Source of the DNA: Candidatus Baltobacteraceae bacterium
Lineage (GTDB): Bacteria; Vulcanimicrobiota; Vulcanimicrobiia; Vulcanimicrobiales; Vulcanimicrobiaceae
Assembly (NCBI GenBank): GCA_036559195.1
Contig: DATBTN010000073.1
Coordinates: 1 to 64,000, forward strand
Length of the DNA stretch: 64,000 nt
Reading direction: 5' to 3'
Shown in pieces: positions 23,016 to 31,476 of this stretch. Below the pieces are notes generated by a model, which was not told where the DNA came from, searched no databases, and saw only the letters and a list, made by a program, of their open reading frames with translations. The first letter of the stretch is position 1; each line of letters opens with the position of its first letter. The translations under genes were made by a program, and so were the position numbers.

Positions 23016-25031
23016 TCACTCTCCTAAGGCAGCCTTGATCTGGGAGGCCAGGGCGGGCGTCATCCCTTTGACCGCGGCAATCTCGTCGACGCTCGCGCGT
23101 TTGAGCGAGGCGAGAGAACCGAAAGCCGTAAGTAACCGCTTCTTGCGAACCGGCCCGACCCCTGCGAGCGCGTCGAGCGCCGAACGCGTCATCGCCTTAT
23201 CCCGCCGCTGGCGATGGTAGGTGATCGCGAACCGGTGCGCTTCGTCGCGGATGCGCATCACCAAATGAAGCGCGGCGGAGTTGGGCGGCAGAACGATCGG
23301 ATCGGATTGCCCGGGCAGATAGAGCCACTCGTGTTCCTTGGCGAGGCCCGCGACCGGCACGCCCGTCATATCGAGTTCCTCAAGCACCTCGACGACCGCT
23401 CCGAGCTGACCCTTCCCGCCGTCGATGAGCAGCAAGTCGGGACGCTTGTCGAACTTCTCTTTTTTCGAGAGTTCCCGTTCGATGCCGCGATCGGAGCTGC
23501 CGTCGGGATCGTGACGTTTGACGTCCTCGTCGGTTTTCGCGCGCAGATAGCGCAAGCGGCGACGCAGCGTCTCCTGCATCATCGCAAAATCGTTCGGACC
23601 CTTATCGTATTGAATCTTGAATTTGCGGTACTCGCTTTTCTTCGATCGGCCCTCGTGAAACACGACCATCGAACTGACGGCGTTGGTCCCCTGAATGTTC
23701 GAGATGTCGTAGCACTCGATGCGATGCGGCAAATCCGGAAGCTCCAACGCATCGGCGAGTTGCGTGAGCGCCTGCGCCTGCGCGGTTTCCTGCACTTCTT
23801 GATTGACGAGGAATGCCTTGAGGTTTTGCTCCGCATTCTTCTGCACCAAGCGCATGTACTCGGCGCGATCGCCGCGCTGCGGCACCAGCAAACGAACGCG
23901 CTGGCCTTTAATCTCGGTTAGCCAACTCTCGATCACGCTCGAGTCGCCCGGGAACCCTTGCACCAGGATCTCTTTCGGCACCGCCGTCGCGCTCGCGCGG
24001 GTGCGCGCTCGCCGCTTGATCGCCACCGGCACGTCGTTGCCGCGCGCCTCGCGATGCTTTGCAAACGCCGAGGCGCCGGCCGGCTCGGGTGCTCCGGCGG
24101 TCCGCGCCGTGTAGAACTGTTTTACGAACTCGCTGAAGAGTTCGGCATCGGGTTGCTCGTGAACGCCGTCGAGAATGAAGTGCTCTTGGCCGATCAGCTT
24201 GCCGCCGCGGACCATAAAGACTTGCATGCACGCCTGACCCTGCCCGCGCGCGACGGCGATCAGATCCATGTCCAGCCGCGTACGCCAGACGACGGTCTGC
24301 TTCTCGGTGACGCGGCGAACTTGAACGATGCGATCGCGCAGCCGCGCCGCCGTTTCGAAACCGAGGGCCTCGGCGGCTCGAACCATGTCGTTCTGCAGCC
24401 GCGCCAGCAGCGAGTCTTGCTTCCCCTCGAGAAAGAGCACCACTTCTTCGATCATCGCGTCGTATTCGGCCTCGGATTGGTATCCAACGCACGGCGCCAA
24501 ACAGCGCTTGATGTGGTATTGCAAACACGGACGATTGCGCCGCCCGTCGATCGGCTCGCGGCACGTACGCAGCGGAAAGACCAAGCGCACGAGATCGATC
24601 AACTCGCGCAACCCGTGCGCGTTGGTGTACGGGCCGAAGTACCGCGCGCCGTCGTCCTTGACCACCCGCGTGAAAACGACGCGCGGAAAAGCTTCGTCGG
24701 TGACTTTAAGGTACGGATAGCGCTTGTCGTCGCGCAGGCGCACGTTGAAGGGCGGCTGATACCGCTTGATCAGATTGGCTTCGAGGATCAGCGCCTCGAT
24801 CTCGTTGTTGACTACGATCGTGCGCACGTCAACGACGCGCTCGACCATATGCTGCGTGCGGATATGGTGTGCGGCGCTCTCCTGAAAATACGAACGCACG
24901 CGGCCGCGCAGCGAGATCGCCTTGCCGATGTACAGCACCTCGCCCTCCTTGCCTATCATCTGATAGACGCCGGGGGCGTCGGGGATCTGGCTGAGCGTCG
25001 TTGCGAGCGAGCGGCGATCGATGGTGGACAT
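23016..25031 (-). CDS. uvrC: UvrABC system protein C
   Basis: 671 residues. Domains in order: GIY-YIG nuclease (about 10-95, with DAPGVYQMIGKEGEVLYIGKA quoted in part as GVYQMIGK and VLYIGKA), a UVR/UvrB-binding motif (about 200-240), the RNase H-like endonuclease domain with HRIECYDISNIQGT, and a tandem helix-hairpin-helix end (VGPVRKKRLLTAFGS). It makes both incisions in nucleotide excision repair with UvrA and UvrB, which are not in the window. ATG at 25029-25031 is chosen; a longer open frame to 25235 encodes a proline/arginine-rich stretch that overlaps the divergent helicase gene and is not UvrC-like. Confidence 0.95.
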   Translation of the reverse strand: MSTIDRRSLATTLSQIPDAPGVYQMIGKEGEVLYIGKAISLRGRVRSYFQESAAHHIRTQHMVERVVDVRTIVVNNEIEALILEANLIKRYQPPFNVRLRDDKRYPYLKVTDEAFPRVVFTRVVKDDGARYFGPYTNAHGLRELIDLVRLVFPLRTCREPIDGRRNRPCLQYHIKRCLAPCVGYQSEAEYDAMIEEVVLFLEGKQDSLLARLQNDMVRAAEALGFETAARLRDRIVQVRRVTEKQTVVWRTRLDMDLIAVARGQGQACMQVFMVRGGKLIGQEHFILDGVHEQPDAELFSEFVKQFYTARTAGAPEPAGASAFAKHREARGNDVPVAIKRRARTRASATAVPKEILVQGFPGDSSVIESWLTEIKGQRVRLLVPQRGDRAEYMRLVQKNAEQNLKAFLVNQEVQETAQAQALTQLADALELPDLPHRIECYDISNIQGTNAVSSMVVFHEGRSKKSEYRKFKIQYDKGPNDFAMMQETLRRRLRYLRAKTDEDVKRHDPDGSSDRGIERELSKKEKFDKRPDLLLIDGGKGQLGAVVEVLEELDMTGVPVAGLAKEHEWLYLPGQSDPIVLPPNSAALHLVMRIRDEAHRFAITYHRQRRDKAMTRSALDALAGVGPVRKKRLLTAFGSLASLKRASVDEIAAVKGMTPALASQIKAALGE

Positions 25032-25063
25032 CCGTACAAATTCCTTCGAGGCGCGGCCCCGAG

Positions 25064-26689
25064 ATGCTTCGAACACGGTGGCTCGGCATGGAGTTGCTTG
25101 CATGGAGGCTGCCGCTGCGCCGGTGGCAGAGCGAGGCGTTCGAGACGTGGTGGGCCGATCGCCCGGCAACCGCGCTCGTGGTGGCGACCCCCGGCGCGGG
25201 CAAGACCCGCTTCGCGGCCCGGCTAGCCCACGCACTGCTGCAGGCAGGCGAGGTTCGTCAGGTGATCGCGGTCGTGCCGCGCGAGCATCTCAAGGGACAG
25301 ATCGCCGCCGCTATGGCCGGGGCGGGCATCCACCTCGACGCGCGTTTCGATAATGCGGCCGGCGCGATCGCCTCGGATATGCACGGCGTCGCCGTGACGT
25401 ATCAGCAGGTAGCCTTTTCGCCGCAGCTCTATCGCGCGCTCGCGCGAATGCCGACGCTCGTCATCCTCGACGAGCTGCATCACGCAGGCGACCAGGCAAC
25501 GTGGGGGCAGGCGCTTCGCGACGCGTTCGGCGGCGCGCGCTATCGCGTCGGAATGTCGGGAACGCCGTTTCGCAGCGACGGGACGCCGATTCCGTTCGTG
25601 CGCTATCACCACGGCCTCTCGCAGGCCGATTACACGTACGACTACACGCAAGCCTTAAACGACGGCGTCTGCCGTCCGTTGGTCTTTCCGCTTCAAGGCG
25701 GGTACGCGGAATGGGTGAGCAAGGACGGCGTTATGCTCGCCGCATCCTTCGATACTGCGCTAAAATCGCGCGCCCAGCAGAGCGAACGGCTGCGCACGGC
25801 ACTCACGCAAAAGGCGTGGCTCGGCGACGTCATCGTGAAAGCCGATGAAAAGCTGCGCGAGATTCGCCGGAGCGGACACGGCGATGCGGGCGGCCTCATC
25901 ATCGCCATGAATCAAGCGCACGCGCGCTTCGTCGCCGACCTCGTGCGCGAACGCGTCGGAATCGAGCCGGCGATCGTCCTCTCCGACGAAGACGGCGCGT
26001 CGCGCAAGATATCGAAGTTCGGCCGCTCGCGCGATCCGTGGATCGTCGCCGTGCACATGATCTCCGAAGGGGTCGACATCCCGCGGCTGCGAGTCGGCAT
26101 CTTCGCAAGCAACGTCAATACCGAGATGTATTTTCGGCAGTTCTGCGGCCGTTTCGTGCGCACGCAGCGCACGGGCGGCACGCAGCACGCATTCGTCTAC
26201 CTTCCCGACGATCAGCGGATCCGCGAGTTGGCCTCGCGCGTCACGATCGACGTCAAAGCCTATCTCAAGGTGCAGCGCGAGTTCGACGATCTGACGCTAG
26301 CCAACCGCGTTCAAACCGAGACCGGCGAAACGACGAGCCTTTTCACGAGCATCAACGCCATCGTGCAGGACGAGCGCGTGCTCGACTACGGGCCGCTCTT
26401 CAATCCGCAGACCTACTACGTGGAGGAGGCACCCGTCGAACTCGCCCGCACCCTCGAGCCCGAGTTCGTGCTGAGCAAGAGCGAGGAGAAAGAACTTCTG
26501 CGCAAATCGCTCCAGGGACTCGTCGCCCAGGCCTCGCAGCGCTTCGGCATCGAGCACCGCAAGATTCACGCCACGCTCAATCAGCGCTTCGGCGGCCCGA
26601 TCGCCGCCGCGACCTCCGACACGCTCAAACAACGCCGCCACGCCGTCCTTCGCTGGCTCGAACGCGACAGATACGACGGCTTGAAGTAA
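25064..26689 (+). CDS. SF2 DEAD/DEAH-type helicase (XPB/restriction-subunit like)
   Basis: 541 residues. Helicase motifs: Walker A TPGAGKT (motif I), DELHH (motif II, DExH), SGTPF (motif III/SAT-like), and late motifs VHMISEGVDIPRLRVG and FCGRFVRTQR (V-VI). The family resembles Rad25/XPB and the R-type helicase domains. About 120 C-terminal residues after the helicase core have no known domain. It lies 32 bases from uvrC in the opposite direction, which may hint at a DNA-repair role. Alternative start is ATG at 25091. No nuclease or methylase gene accompanies it, so a restriction system is unlikely. Confidence 0.85.
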   Translation: MLRTRWLGMELLAWRLPLRRWQSEAFETWWADRPATALVVATPGAGKTRFAARLAHALLQAGEVRQVIAVVPREHLKGQIAAAMAGAGIHLDARFDNAAGAIASDMHGVAVTYQQVAFSPQLYRALARMPTLVILDELHHAGDQATWGQALRDAFGGARYRVGMSGTPFRSDGTPIPFVRYHHGLSQADYTYDYTQALNDGVCRPLVFPLQGGYAEWVSKDGVMLAASFDTALKSRAQQSERLRTALTQKAWLGDVIVKADEKLREIRRSGHGDAGGLIIAMNQAHARFVADLVRERVGIEPAIVLSDEDGASRKISKFGRSRDPWIVAVHMISEGVDIPRLRVGIFASNVNTEMYFRQFCGRFVRTQRTGGTQHAFVYLPDDQRIRELASRVTIDVKAYLKVQREFDDLTLANRVQTETGETTSLFTSINAIVQDERVLDYGPLFNPQTYYVEEAPVELARTLEPEFVLSKSEEKELLRKSLQGLVAQASQRFGIEHRKIHATLNQRFGGPIAAATSDTLKQRRHAVLRWLERDRYDGLK

Positions 26690-26695
26690 TCCAGG

Positions 26696-27313
26696 CTAGA
26701 GCTTCGCTTCGGCCTTGGTGCGCGCGCGCACGATGAAGAACGCGGCGATGCCGACGACGACGGCCAGCGCGAGCACGATGAGTCCGAACTTGTGGATGAT
26801 CGGAACGATCTGATCGATGTGATTGCCGAGCGAGTTGCCCAAGAGCACCAAGCCGCCGCAGAAGATCAGCGAGCCGAAGAACGTCCACAGATAGAACGGC
26901 ACCAGCGGCATTTCCGCAATGCCGGCCGGAAAGCCGACGATGCCGCGCAACACGGGCACGAACCGGCAAATAAAGATCGCGAAGCTGCCGAAACGCGCGA
27001 AGAACGCTTCAACCCGCAGCAGCTCGGCCTCGTGGAAGCGCACGTATTTGCCGTACCGCTCGATAACCGGACGGCCTCCGTAGAAGCCGATCGCGTACGC
27101 GATACTTTGGCCCGCCAATTCGCCGAGGACGGCCGCCGCAACCGCGATCCACAGGCTCGGCAGATGACCGGTGGCAACCAAGGCCCCGGCCGCCGGGACG
27201 ATGACCTCGGCCCCGACCGGCGCACCGATGTTCCCAAGCATGAGCGCGACGAAAAGACCGATATAGCCGACGTGCTCGACGAGGTTCAGCGCGATGGTGG
27301 TGAGGTGCTGCAC
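26696..27313 (-). CDS. DedA/SNARE-associated family membrane protein
   Basis: 205 residues with five to six hydrophobic segments. DedA signatures are present: GNIGAPVGAEVIVPAAGALV near the N-terminus, then GFYGGRPVIERYGKYV, FFARFGSFAIFICRFVPVLRG, and PAGIAEMPLVPFYLWTFFGS. These proteins take part in membrane homeostasis, and some act as undecaprenyl-phosphate or phospholipid flippases. The RFxPxxR-like motif (CRFVPVLRG) is intact. GTG start at 27311-27313, eight bases after the Clp-N-like gene ends on the same strand. Confidence 0.9.
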   Translation of the reverse strand: MQHLTTIALNLVEHVGYIGLFVALMLGNIGAPVGAEVIVPAAGALVATGHLPSLWIAVAAAVLGELAGQSIAYAIGFYGGRPVIERYGKYVRFHEAELLRVEAFFARFGSFAIFICRFVPVLRGIVGFPAGIAEMPLVPFYLWTFFGSLIFCGGLVLLGNSLGNHIDQIVPIIHKFGLIVLALAVVVGIAAFFIVRARTKAEAKL

Positions 27314-27321
27314 GGGATTCC

Positions 27322-27729
27322 TTACTCGGAGGCCGCGGCGGTATTTCGCCCCGACTTGGCGCGGCGGAGTATCTCGGAAGCCAAGCTTCCGCCTTCTTGG
27401 CGCATGGCCTCAAACAGATCGGCCGGCTCGACGTCGCGATCCGCCGCCCGCTCTTCGGCCAGCGCGACGATCTTGCGCACGCGCGGCGTGACCAGGATGC
27501 CTTCCCACGTTCGGTCTTCGCCGGTTCCGAGCGCGCGACGAACCTCCGAGTGCGCCTCGGCGATCTCGATTCGGTCCAAACGCAAGCGTTCGATCACGGC
27601 GGCGTCGTGCTCTTCGAGCAACGCGAGCAGCAAATGTTCGGCGCCTACGTAATAGTGATTGTGGTTGCGGCACTCTTGCTCGGCGGCCCGCAGCACGCGC
27701 CGAGAAGCGGCACTAAATCGAGAAAACAA
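27322..27729 (-). CDS. Clp N-terminal domain protein, stand-alone
   Basis: 135 residues. It begins with a double Clp-N repeat signature: FSRFSAASRRVLRAAEQEC and YYVGAEHLLLALLEE, then the second half LGTGEDRTWEGILVTPRVRKIVALAEERA. It lacks any AAA+ ATPase domain. Such stand-alone Clp-N/ClpS-like proteins may be adaptors for ClpC or may bind substrates. The start is not certain: I use TTG at 27727-27729 because homology begins there, whereas the open frame to 27789 adds 20 unrelated residues. It follows tRNA-Pro on the same strand. Confidence 0.75.
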   Translation of the reverse strand: MFSRFSAASRRVLRAAEQECRNHNHYYVGAEHLLLALLEEHDAAVIERLRLDRIEIAEAHSEVRRALGTGEDRTWEGILVTPRVRKIVALAEERAADRDVEPADLFEAMRQEGGSLASEILRRAKSGRNTAAASE

Positions 27730-27807
27730 TATATCCCGTGGTATGGGCCGGATGCCGGTGCTTGGTGGCAGCCCCAGGCATTGCAGCATGCTGCTTGGGG
27801 GTAAATA

Positions 27808-27881
<74 letters not shown>

Positions 27882-27993
27882 ACAAAAACTCCCATTGATT
27901 CGGACGTTCGAGATGCCTTCCTGCAAGTCTTGGCATCTTCTCTCGAAGACAAAACAGGCCCGCCGACGCCGTTAGCGAAGGTTCTGGCCGCTC

Positions 27994-28668
27994 ATGAGAT
28001 ACCTCATCGTCGGGTGCGGCCGCGTCGGATCCACCCTCGCGAAGCTCCTCGATGCCGACAATCACGAAGTTACCGTCATCGACGAAAACCCCTCCGCGTT
28101 TCGCCGCCTCGGGCCCGGTTTTAAAGGGCACGTGGTCGTTGGAACGGGCATCGATTACGACGTGCTCGCGCGAGCCGGCGCCGAGCAGACCGACGGGTTC
28201 ATCGCCGTAACCAACGGCGACAATCGCAACGTGATGGCGGCCCTGATCGCGCAGCGCATGTTCGCCGTCAAGAAGATCGTTTGCCGCATTTACGATCCGC
28301 CCCGCGGGTTGATGTATCGCGATCTCGGTATCGACACGGTCTGTCCGACGACGATCGGCGCGAAGATGATTCGCGACATGCTGATGGAAGCGCCTTGGGA
28401 CACGCTGCAGTCCTTCGATTTCGGTAAGGTTACCTCGCTCACGGCCATCGTCGGCGCGTCGTACGCGGGTAAGCGCGTGAGCGATGTCGAGCAGCCCGGA
28501 CGCATCCGCATCGCCGCCATCCGCACCGGCAAGACCGTGCGCGTTGCCGCCAACGACACCGAACTCGCCGAAGGCGACGAGATCAATGCCATCGTCGCTC
28601 CCGAGGCGATCAGCGAGTTCGCTCAAACGTTCGGATCTGCCGCGCCCGCGGCGAAAGTCGGCGCGTAG
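27994..28668 (+). CDS. TrkA-N/TrkA-C potassium-uptake regulator, first copy
   Basis: 224 residues: one Rossmann NAD-binding RCK domain (YLIVGCGRVGSTLAKLL, with Asp/Glu end in TVIDEN) and one TrkA-C (RCK_C) domain at about 140-220 (VEQPGRIRIAAIRTGK). It gates K+ channels or Trk/Ktr transporters in response to NAD(H), ATP or cyclic di-AMP. A second, related gene begins one base after its stop, so the two single-domain RCK proteins may assemble as a heteromeric ring instead of the fused TrkA of E. coli. No trkH/ktrB gene is in the window. Confidence 0.9.
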   Translation: MRYLIVGCGRVGSTLAKLLDADNHEVTVIDENPSAFRRLGPGFKGHVVVGTGIDYDVLARAGAEQTDGFIAVTNGDNRNVMAALIAQRMFAVKKIVCRIYDPPRGLMYRDLGIDTVCPTTIGAKMIRDMLMEAPWDTLQSFDFGKVTSLTAIVGASYAGKRVSDVEQPGRIRIAAIRTGKTVRVAANDTELAEGDEINAIVAPEAISEFAQTFGSAAPAAKVGA

Positions 28669-28669
28669 G

Positions 28670-29374
28670 ATGTTCGTGCTCATCGTCGGCGGCGGAAAAG
28701 TCGGCTCCTATCTTACTCGCGCGTTACTGCAAGAGGGCCACGAGGTCGTCGTGGTCGAGAAGGAAGAGCGCAAAGCGAAAATGCTCGAAACGCTGCTCGA
28801 AACCAACGTGACGGTCGTCGGCGACGGCTGCGACCCCTTAATCCTCGAGGGCGCCGGCATCGGCCGCGCCGATGTCGTGGTCGCCGACACGGGCGACGAT
28901 GAAGACAATCTCGTCGTCTGCTTGATCGCCAAGAAAAAAACGAAAGCGCGCTGTATCGCGCGCGTCAACAATCCGGGCAACAAGTTGATCTTCGAATCCC
29001 TCGATTCCGAGGATCCGATCACGGTCATCTCTTCCACCGAGATCATTCTCGACGTTCTCAACGAACACGTGAGCGCCTCGAAAGGCACCAATCTCGAGAC
29101 GATGCACCTCTTTGGTAAAGGCCAGATGCAGATGGTCAAGGTCGGGGTCCCGGCCCGTTCTCCGGCCGACGGCAAGCGCGTGAGCGATCTCGACTTTCCG
29201 CGCAACAGCGTGCTGGTCGCCGTCGTACGCGACGAGGAAGACTTGGTAATTCCCACGAGCGACACGGAGCTGCACGTCGGCGACAAAGTGATCGCCATCG
29301 TACGCGACGGCGCGGCCGAACAATTGCGCGCGCTGCTCGCCGGAGGCGAGGCCTCTAACGGAGGCTCGCCGTAA
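28670..29374 (+). CDS. TrkA-N/TrkA-C potassium-uptake regulator, second copy
   Basis: 234 residues: RCK N domain (FVLIVGGGKVGSYLTRALL, acidic end VVVEKEE) and RCK_C domain (VPARSPADGKRVSDLDFP, about 155-225). It is paralogous to the preceding gene with similar length and layout. ATG at 28670 follows the first gene's stop at once. Its stop is TAA (29372-29374), which overlaps by three bases the likely non-standard GTA start of the next gene. The two TrkA proteins and the KdpD-sensor protein form a three-gene potassium-regulation cluster. Confidence 0.9.
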   Translation: MFVLIVGGGKVGSYLTRALLQEGHEVVVVEKEERKAKMLETLLETNVTVVGDGCDPLILEGAGIGRADVVVADTGDDEDNLVVCLIAKKKTKARCIARVNNPGNKLIFESLDSEDPITVISSTEIILDVLNEHVSASKGTNLETMHLFGKGQMQMVKVGVPARSPADGKRVSDLDFPRNSVLVAVVRDEEDLVIPTSDTELHVGDKVIAIVRDGAAEQLRALLAGGEASNGGSP

Positions 29375-31476
29375 ACCGCAACGAACGCAAACGCGCCGCC
29401 TCCACGACGACTCTTGAAGACTCGGGCACGCAGGCCCGGCTCCTCGTCTACATCGCCGCCGCATCCGGTGCGGGCAAGACGCGCCGCCTGCTCGACGACG
29501 CTCACCGTGCCCGCCTAGCGGGCAAGAACGTCGTCATCGGCTGGCTCGAGGTGAGAGGCCGCGCCGATCTGGAACGGCTCGCCGAAGATATTCCACGAGT
29601 GCCCCCGCACTTGGTAAAAGTCGGTACCGCGAGCGTTCCCGAATTCGATTTCGAGGCGGCGGTCGCCATGCACCCCGACGTCGTCTTGCTCGACGACCTC
29701 GCCCACGACAATAGCCCCGGCTCCCCGAACGCCAAACGCTGGCAGGACGCGCTTGCGTTACGCGAACGCGGCATCTCGGTCTTGAGCGCTTTCAATATCG
29801 CGCATCTCGAGACGGCCGCGCCGATCGCGCAAATCGTGACCGGATGTCCGGTTCGCGAGACGGTGCCGATCTCGTTTCTCAAGGCCGCCGAAGAGGTCAT
29901 CGCACTCGACGTCTCCCCGCAGCTGCTCCAGCGCCGACTGATCTCGCAAAAGGCCGTCAAGAGCGAAACCCTTCACGCACTGCGCGAACTTCTGCTGCGC
30001 ACGATCGACGATCTCACGATTCCGGCCATATCCGCCGACGCCGTCTCGACGGCGGCCGCGATCGTGCTGCCCGGCTTCAATCCGGTCCCGTTCATCCGCC
30101 GGACTGCCGCCATCGCATCGGCGCTCGATCTCGCGCTCGAAGTGCACACCGCGCCGAGCGTCTCCGTCGACGAGTTCGCGGCGCTCACGCACGGCGAGTA
30201 CGAATGCGAAGTCTTTCCCGGCGACGTGCAGGGAGCGATCGAGGATATCGACGACTTGCGAGCGTCGCTCGTTGCGGTTCCGATGAGCAAGTTCGCAAAA
30301 CAATTGGCCAATCGCAAAGCCGAACGCGATCTCTTTCTGGTTGGCACCGACCAAACGTTTCTCTCGCAGCCGCCGCTCTCGTCGCGTCTCTCCGGCGCGC
30401 TCGGCGACCGGCTGCGCATCGGCTACGGCAAACTTACGGTCTATCTCGGCGCGGTGGCCGGCTCCGGAAAAACGATGGCCATGCTCGATCGCGGCCATCA
30501 GTTGCTGAGCGAAGGCGTCGACGTCGTCGCCGGTTTCATCGAGACGCACGGGCGCGCGGAGACGCAGGCGCTCGTCGCCGGACTCGAAGTGGTGCCGCGC
30601 AAGCGCGTCGATGCCAACGGCGTGGCCCAGGAAGAGTTCGATCGCGACGCGCTCATCGCGCGCCATCCGAAGGTCGCGCTCATCGACGAGCTGGCCCACA
30701 CCAACGCCCCGGCATCGGCCGCGCGGAAGCGATACGAGGACGTGCTCGCCGTGCTGCGCGCCGGAATCGACGTCGTCACGACGCTCAATATCGCGCACCT
30801 CGAGGCGCTCGGCGACGCCATCTTTCGCTTGACCGGAACGACCGTTCGTCAGACGCTGCCCGATGGAATTCTCGCGCTAGCCGACGAGGTCATTTTAATC
30901 GACGTCACGCCCGAAGCGCTGCGCGAACGCTTGCGCGAAGGGAAGATCTTTCCGCCCGAACGCGTGGAGACGGCGCTTGGAACCTTCTTCCGCACCGATA
31001 ACCTTCGGGCGCTTCGCGAACTCGCCGTACGCGAAGCGATGCAAGCCAAAGATCGCGAGCGGGTCTGCGCCCCGTTCGAGCGGCTGCTGCTCACGATCGC
31101 GCCCCGCGAGAGCGATATCGCGCTGGTCACGCGCTGCTCGAAGATTGCCGGACGCCTGAGCATCGATTTTGCCGTCACCCACGTGGCGGCAGCTAACGAG
31201 CATCCCGACGCGGCGATGCTGGCAACGCTGGAGCAAGCCGTCAAAGCGGCCGGCGGCAAATGGATCTACGATCGCAGCGCCGATCCGCCCAAACGGGTGA
31301 TCGAAATGGCTCGCGCGGTCCTCGAAACCACCGTCGTCGTCGGCGGCACGTTGCGCAACCCGCGCTGGCCGCAGCCCAACGCCTACGCGCGCCGTTTGAT
31401 CGATGCCGGGGCGCGCGAACTCATCATCCTCGCCCGCCGCCACGAGGGAACGCAGGAACTCACCGGTTCCGACTAA
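29371..31476 (+). CDS. Tandem KdpD sensor-domain protein with USP-like end and no histidine kinase
   Basis: About 701 residues. Two KdpD N-terminal P-loop modules occur in tandem: ASGAGKT (about 31-37), LDDLAH and FNIAHLETAAP, then AGSGKT (about 363-368), IDELAHTNAP and LNIAHLEALG. A USP-like domain (LLLTIAPRESDIALVTRCSK) follows each logical end only once, at about 570-701. There is no membrane segment, GAF domain or HisKA/HATPase. In KdpD this region senses K+ and, through USP, binds c-di-AMP in some phyla. The first Walker A lies upstream of the first standard start (GTG 29551), so the true start is earlier: GGAGG at 29360-29364 lies six bases before GTA at 29371. The gene follows two TrkA genes. 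Confidence 0.78.
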   Translation, partial: VNRNERKRAASTTTLEDSGTQARLLVYIAAASGAGKTRRLLDDAHRARLAGKNVVIGWLEVRGRADLERLAEDIPRVPPHLVKVGTASVPEFDFEAAVAMHPDVVLLDDLAHDNSPGSPNAKRWQDALALRERGISVLSAFNIAHLETAAPIAQIVTGCPVRETVPISFLKAAEEVIALDVSPQLLQRRLISQKAVKSETLHALRELLLRTIDDLTIPAISADAVSTAAAIVLPGFNPVPFIRRTAAIASALDLALEVHTAPSVSVDEFAALTHGEYECEVFPGDVQGAIEDIDDLRASLVAVPMSKFAKQLANRKAERDLFLVGTDQTFLSQPPLSSRLSGALGDRLRIGYGKLTVYLGAVAGSGKTMAMLDRGHQLLSEGVDVVAGFIETHGRAETQALVAGLEVVPRKRVDANGVAQEEFDRDALIARHPKVALIDELAHTNAPASAARKRYEDVLAVLRAGIDVVTTLNIAHLEALGDAIFRLTGTTVRQTLPDGILALADEVILIDVTPEALRERLREGKIFPPERVETALGTFFRTDNLRALRELAVREAMQAKDRERVCAPFERLLLTIAPRESDIALVTRCSKIAGRLSIDFAVTHVAAANEHPDAAMLATLEQAVKAAGGKWIYDRSADPPKRVIEMARAVLETTVVVGGTLRNPRWPQPNAYARRLIDAGARELIILARRHEGTQELTGSD

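Noticed and set aside
25064-26689. Restriction-modification helicase subunit
   Set aside because: No methylase, specificity or nuclease gene is near; the neighbour is uvrC.
27911-27938. AGATGCC..GGCATCT inverted repeat as a terminator of the tRNA unit
   Set aside because: No T-run follows on either strand, and it lies upstream of the tRNA, so a terminator role is unsupported; it stays an unexplained hairpin.
29551-31476. GTG at 29551 as the start of the KdpD-sensor gene
   Set aside because: It would remove the first Walker A motif, which is in the same open frame upstream; a start near 29371 fits the domain layout.
29371-31476. Complete kdp operon
   Set aside because: No kdpFABC, kdpE or kinase domain is present; only the sensor modules.
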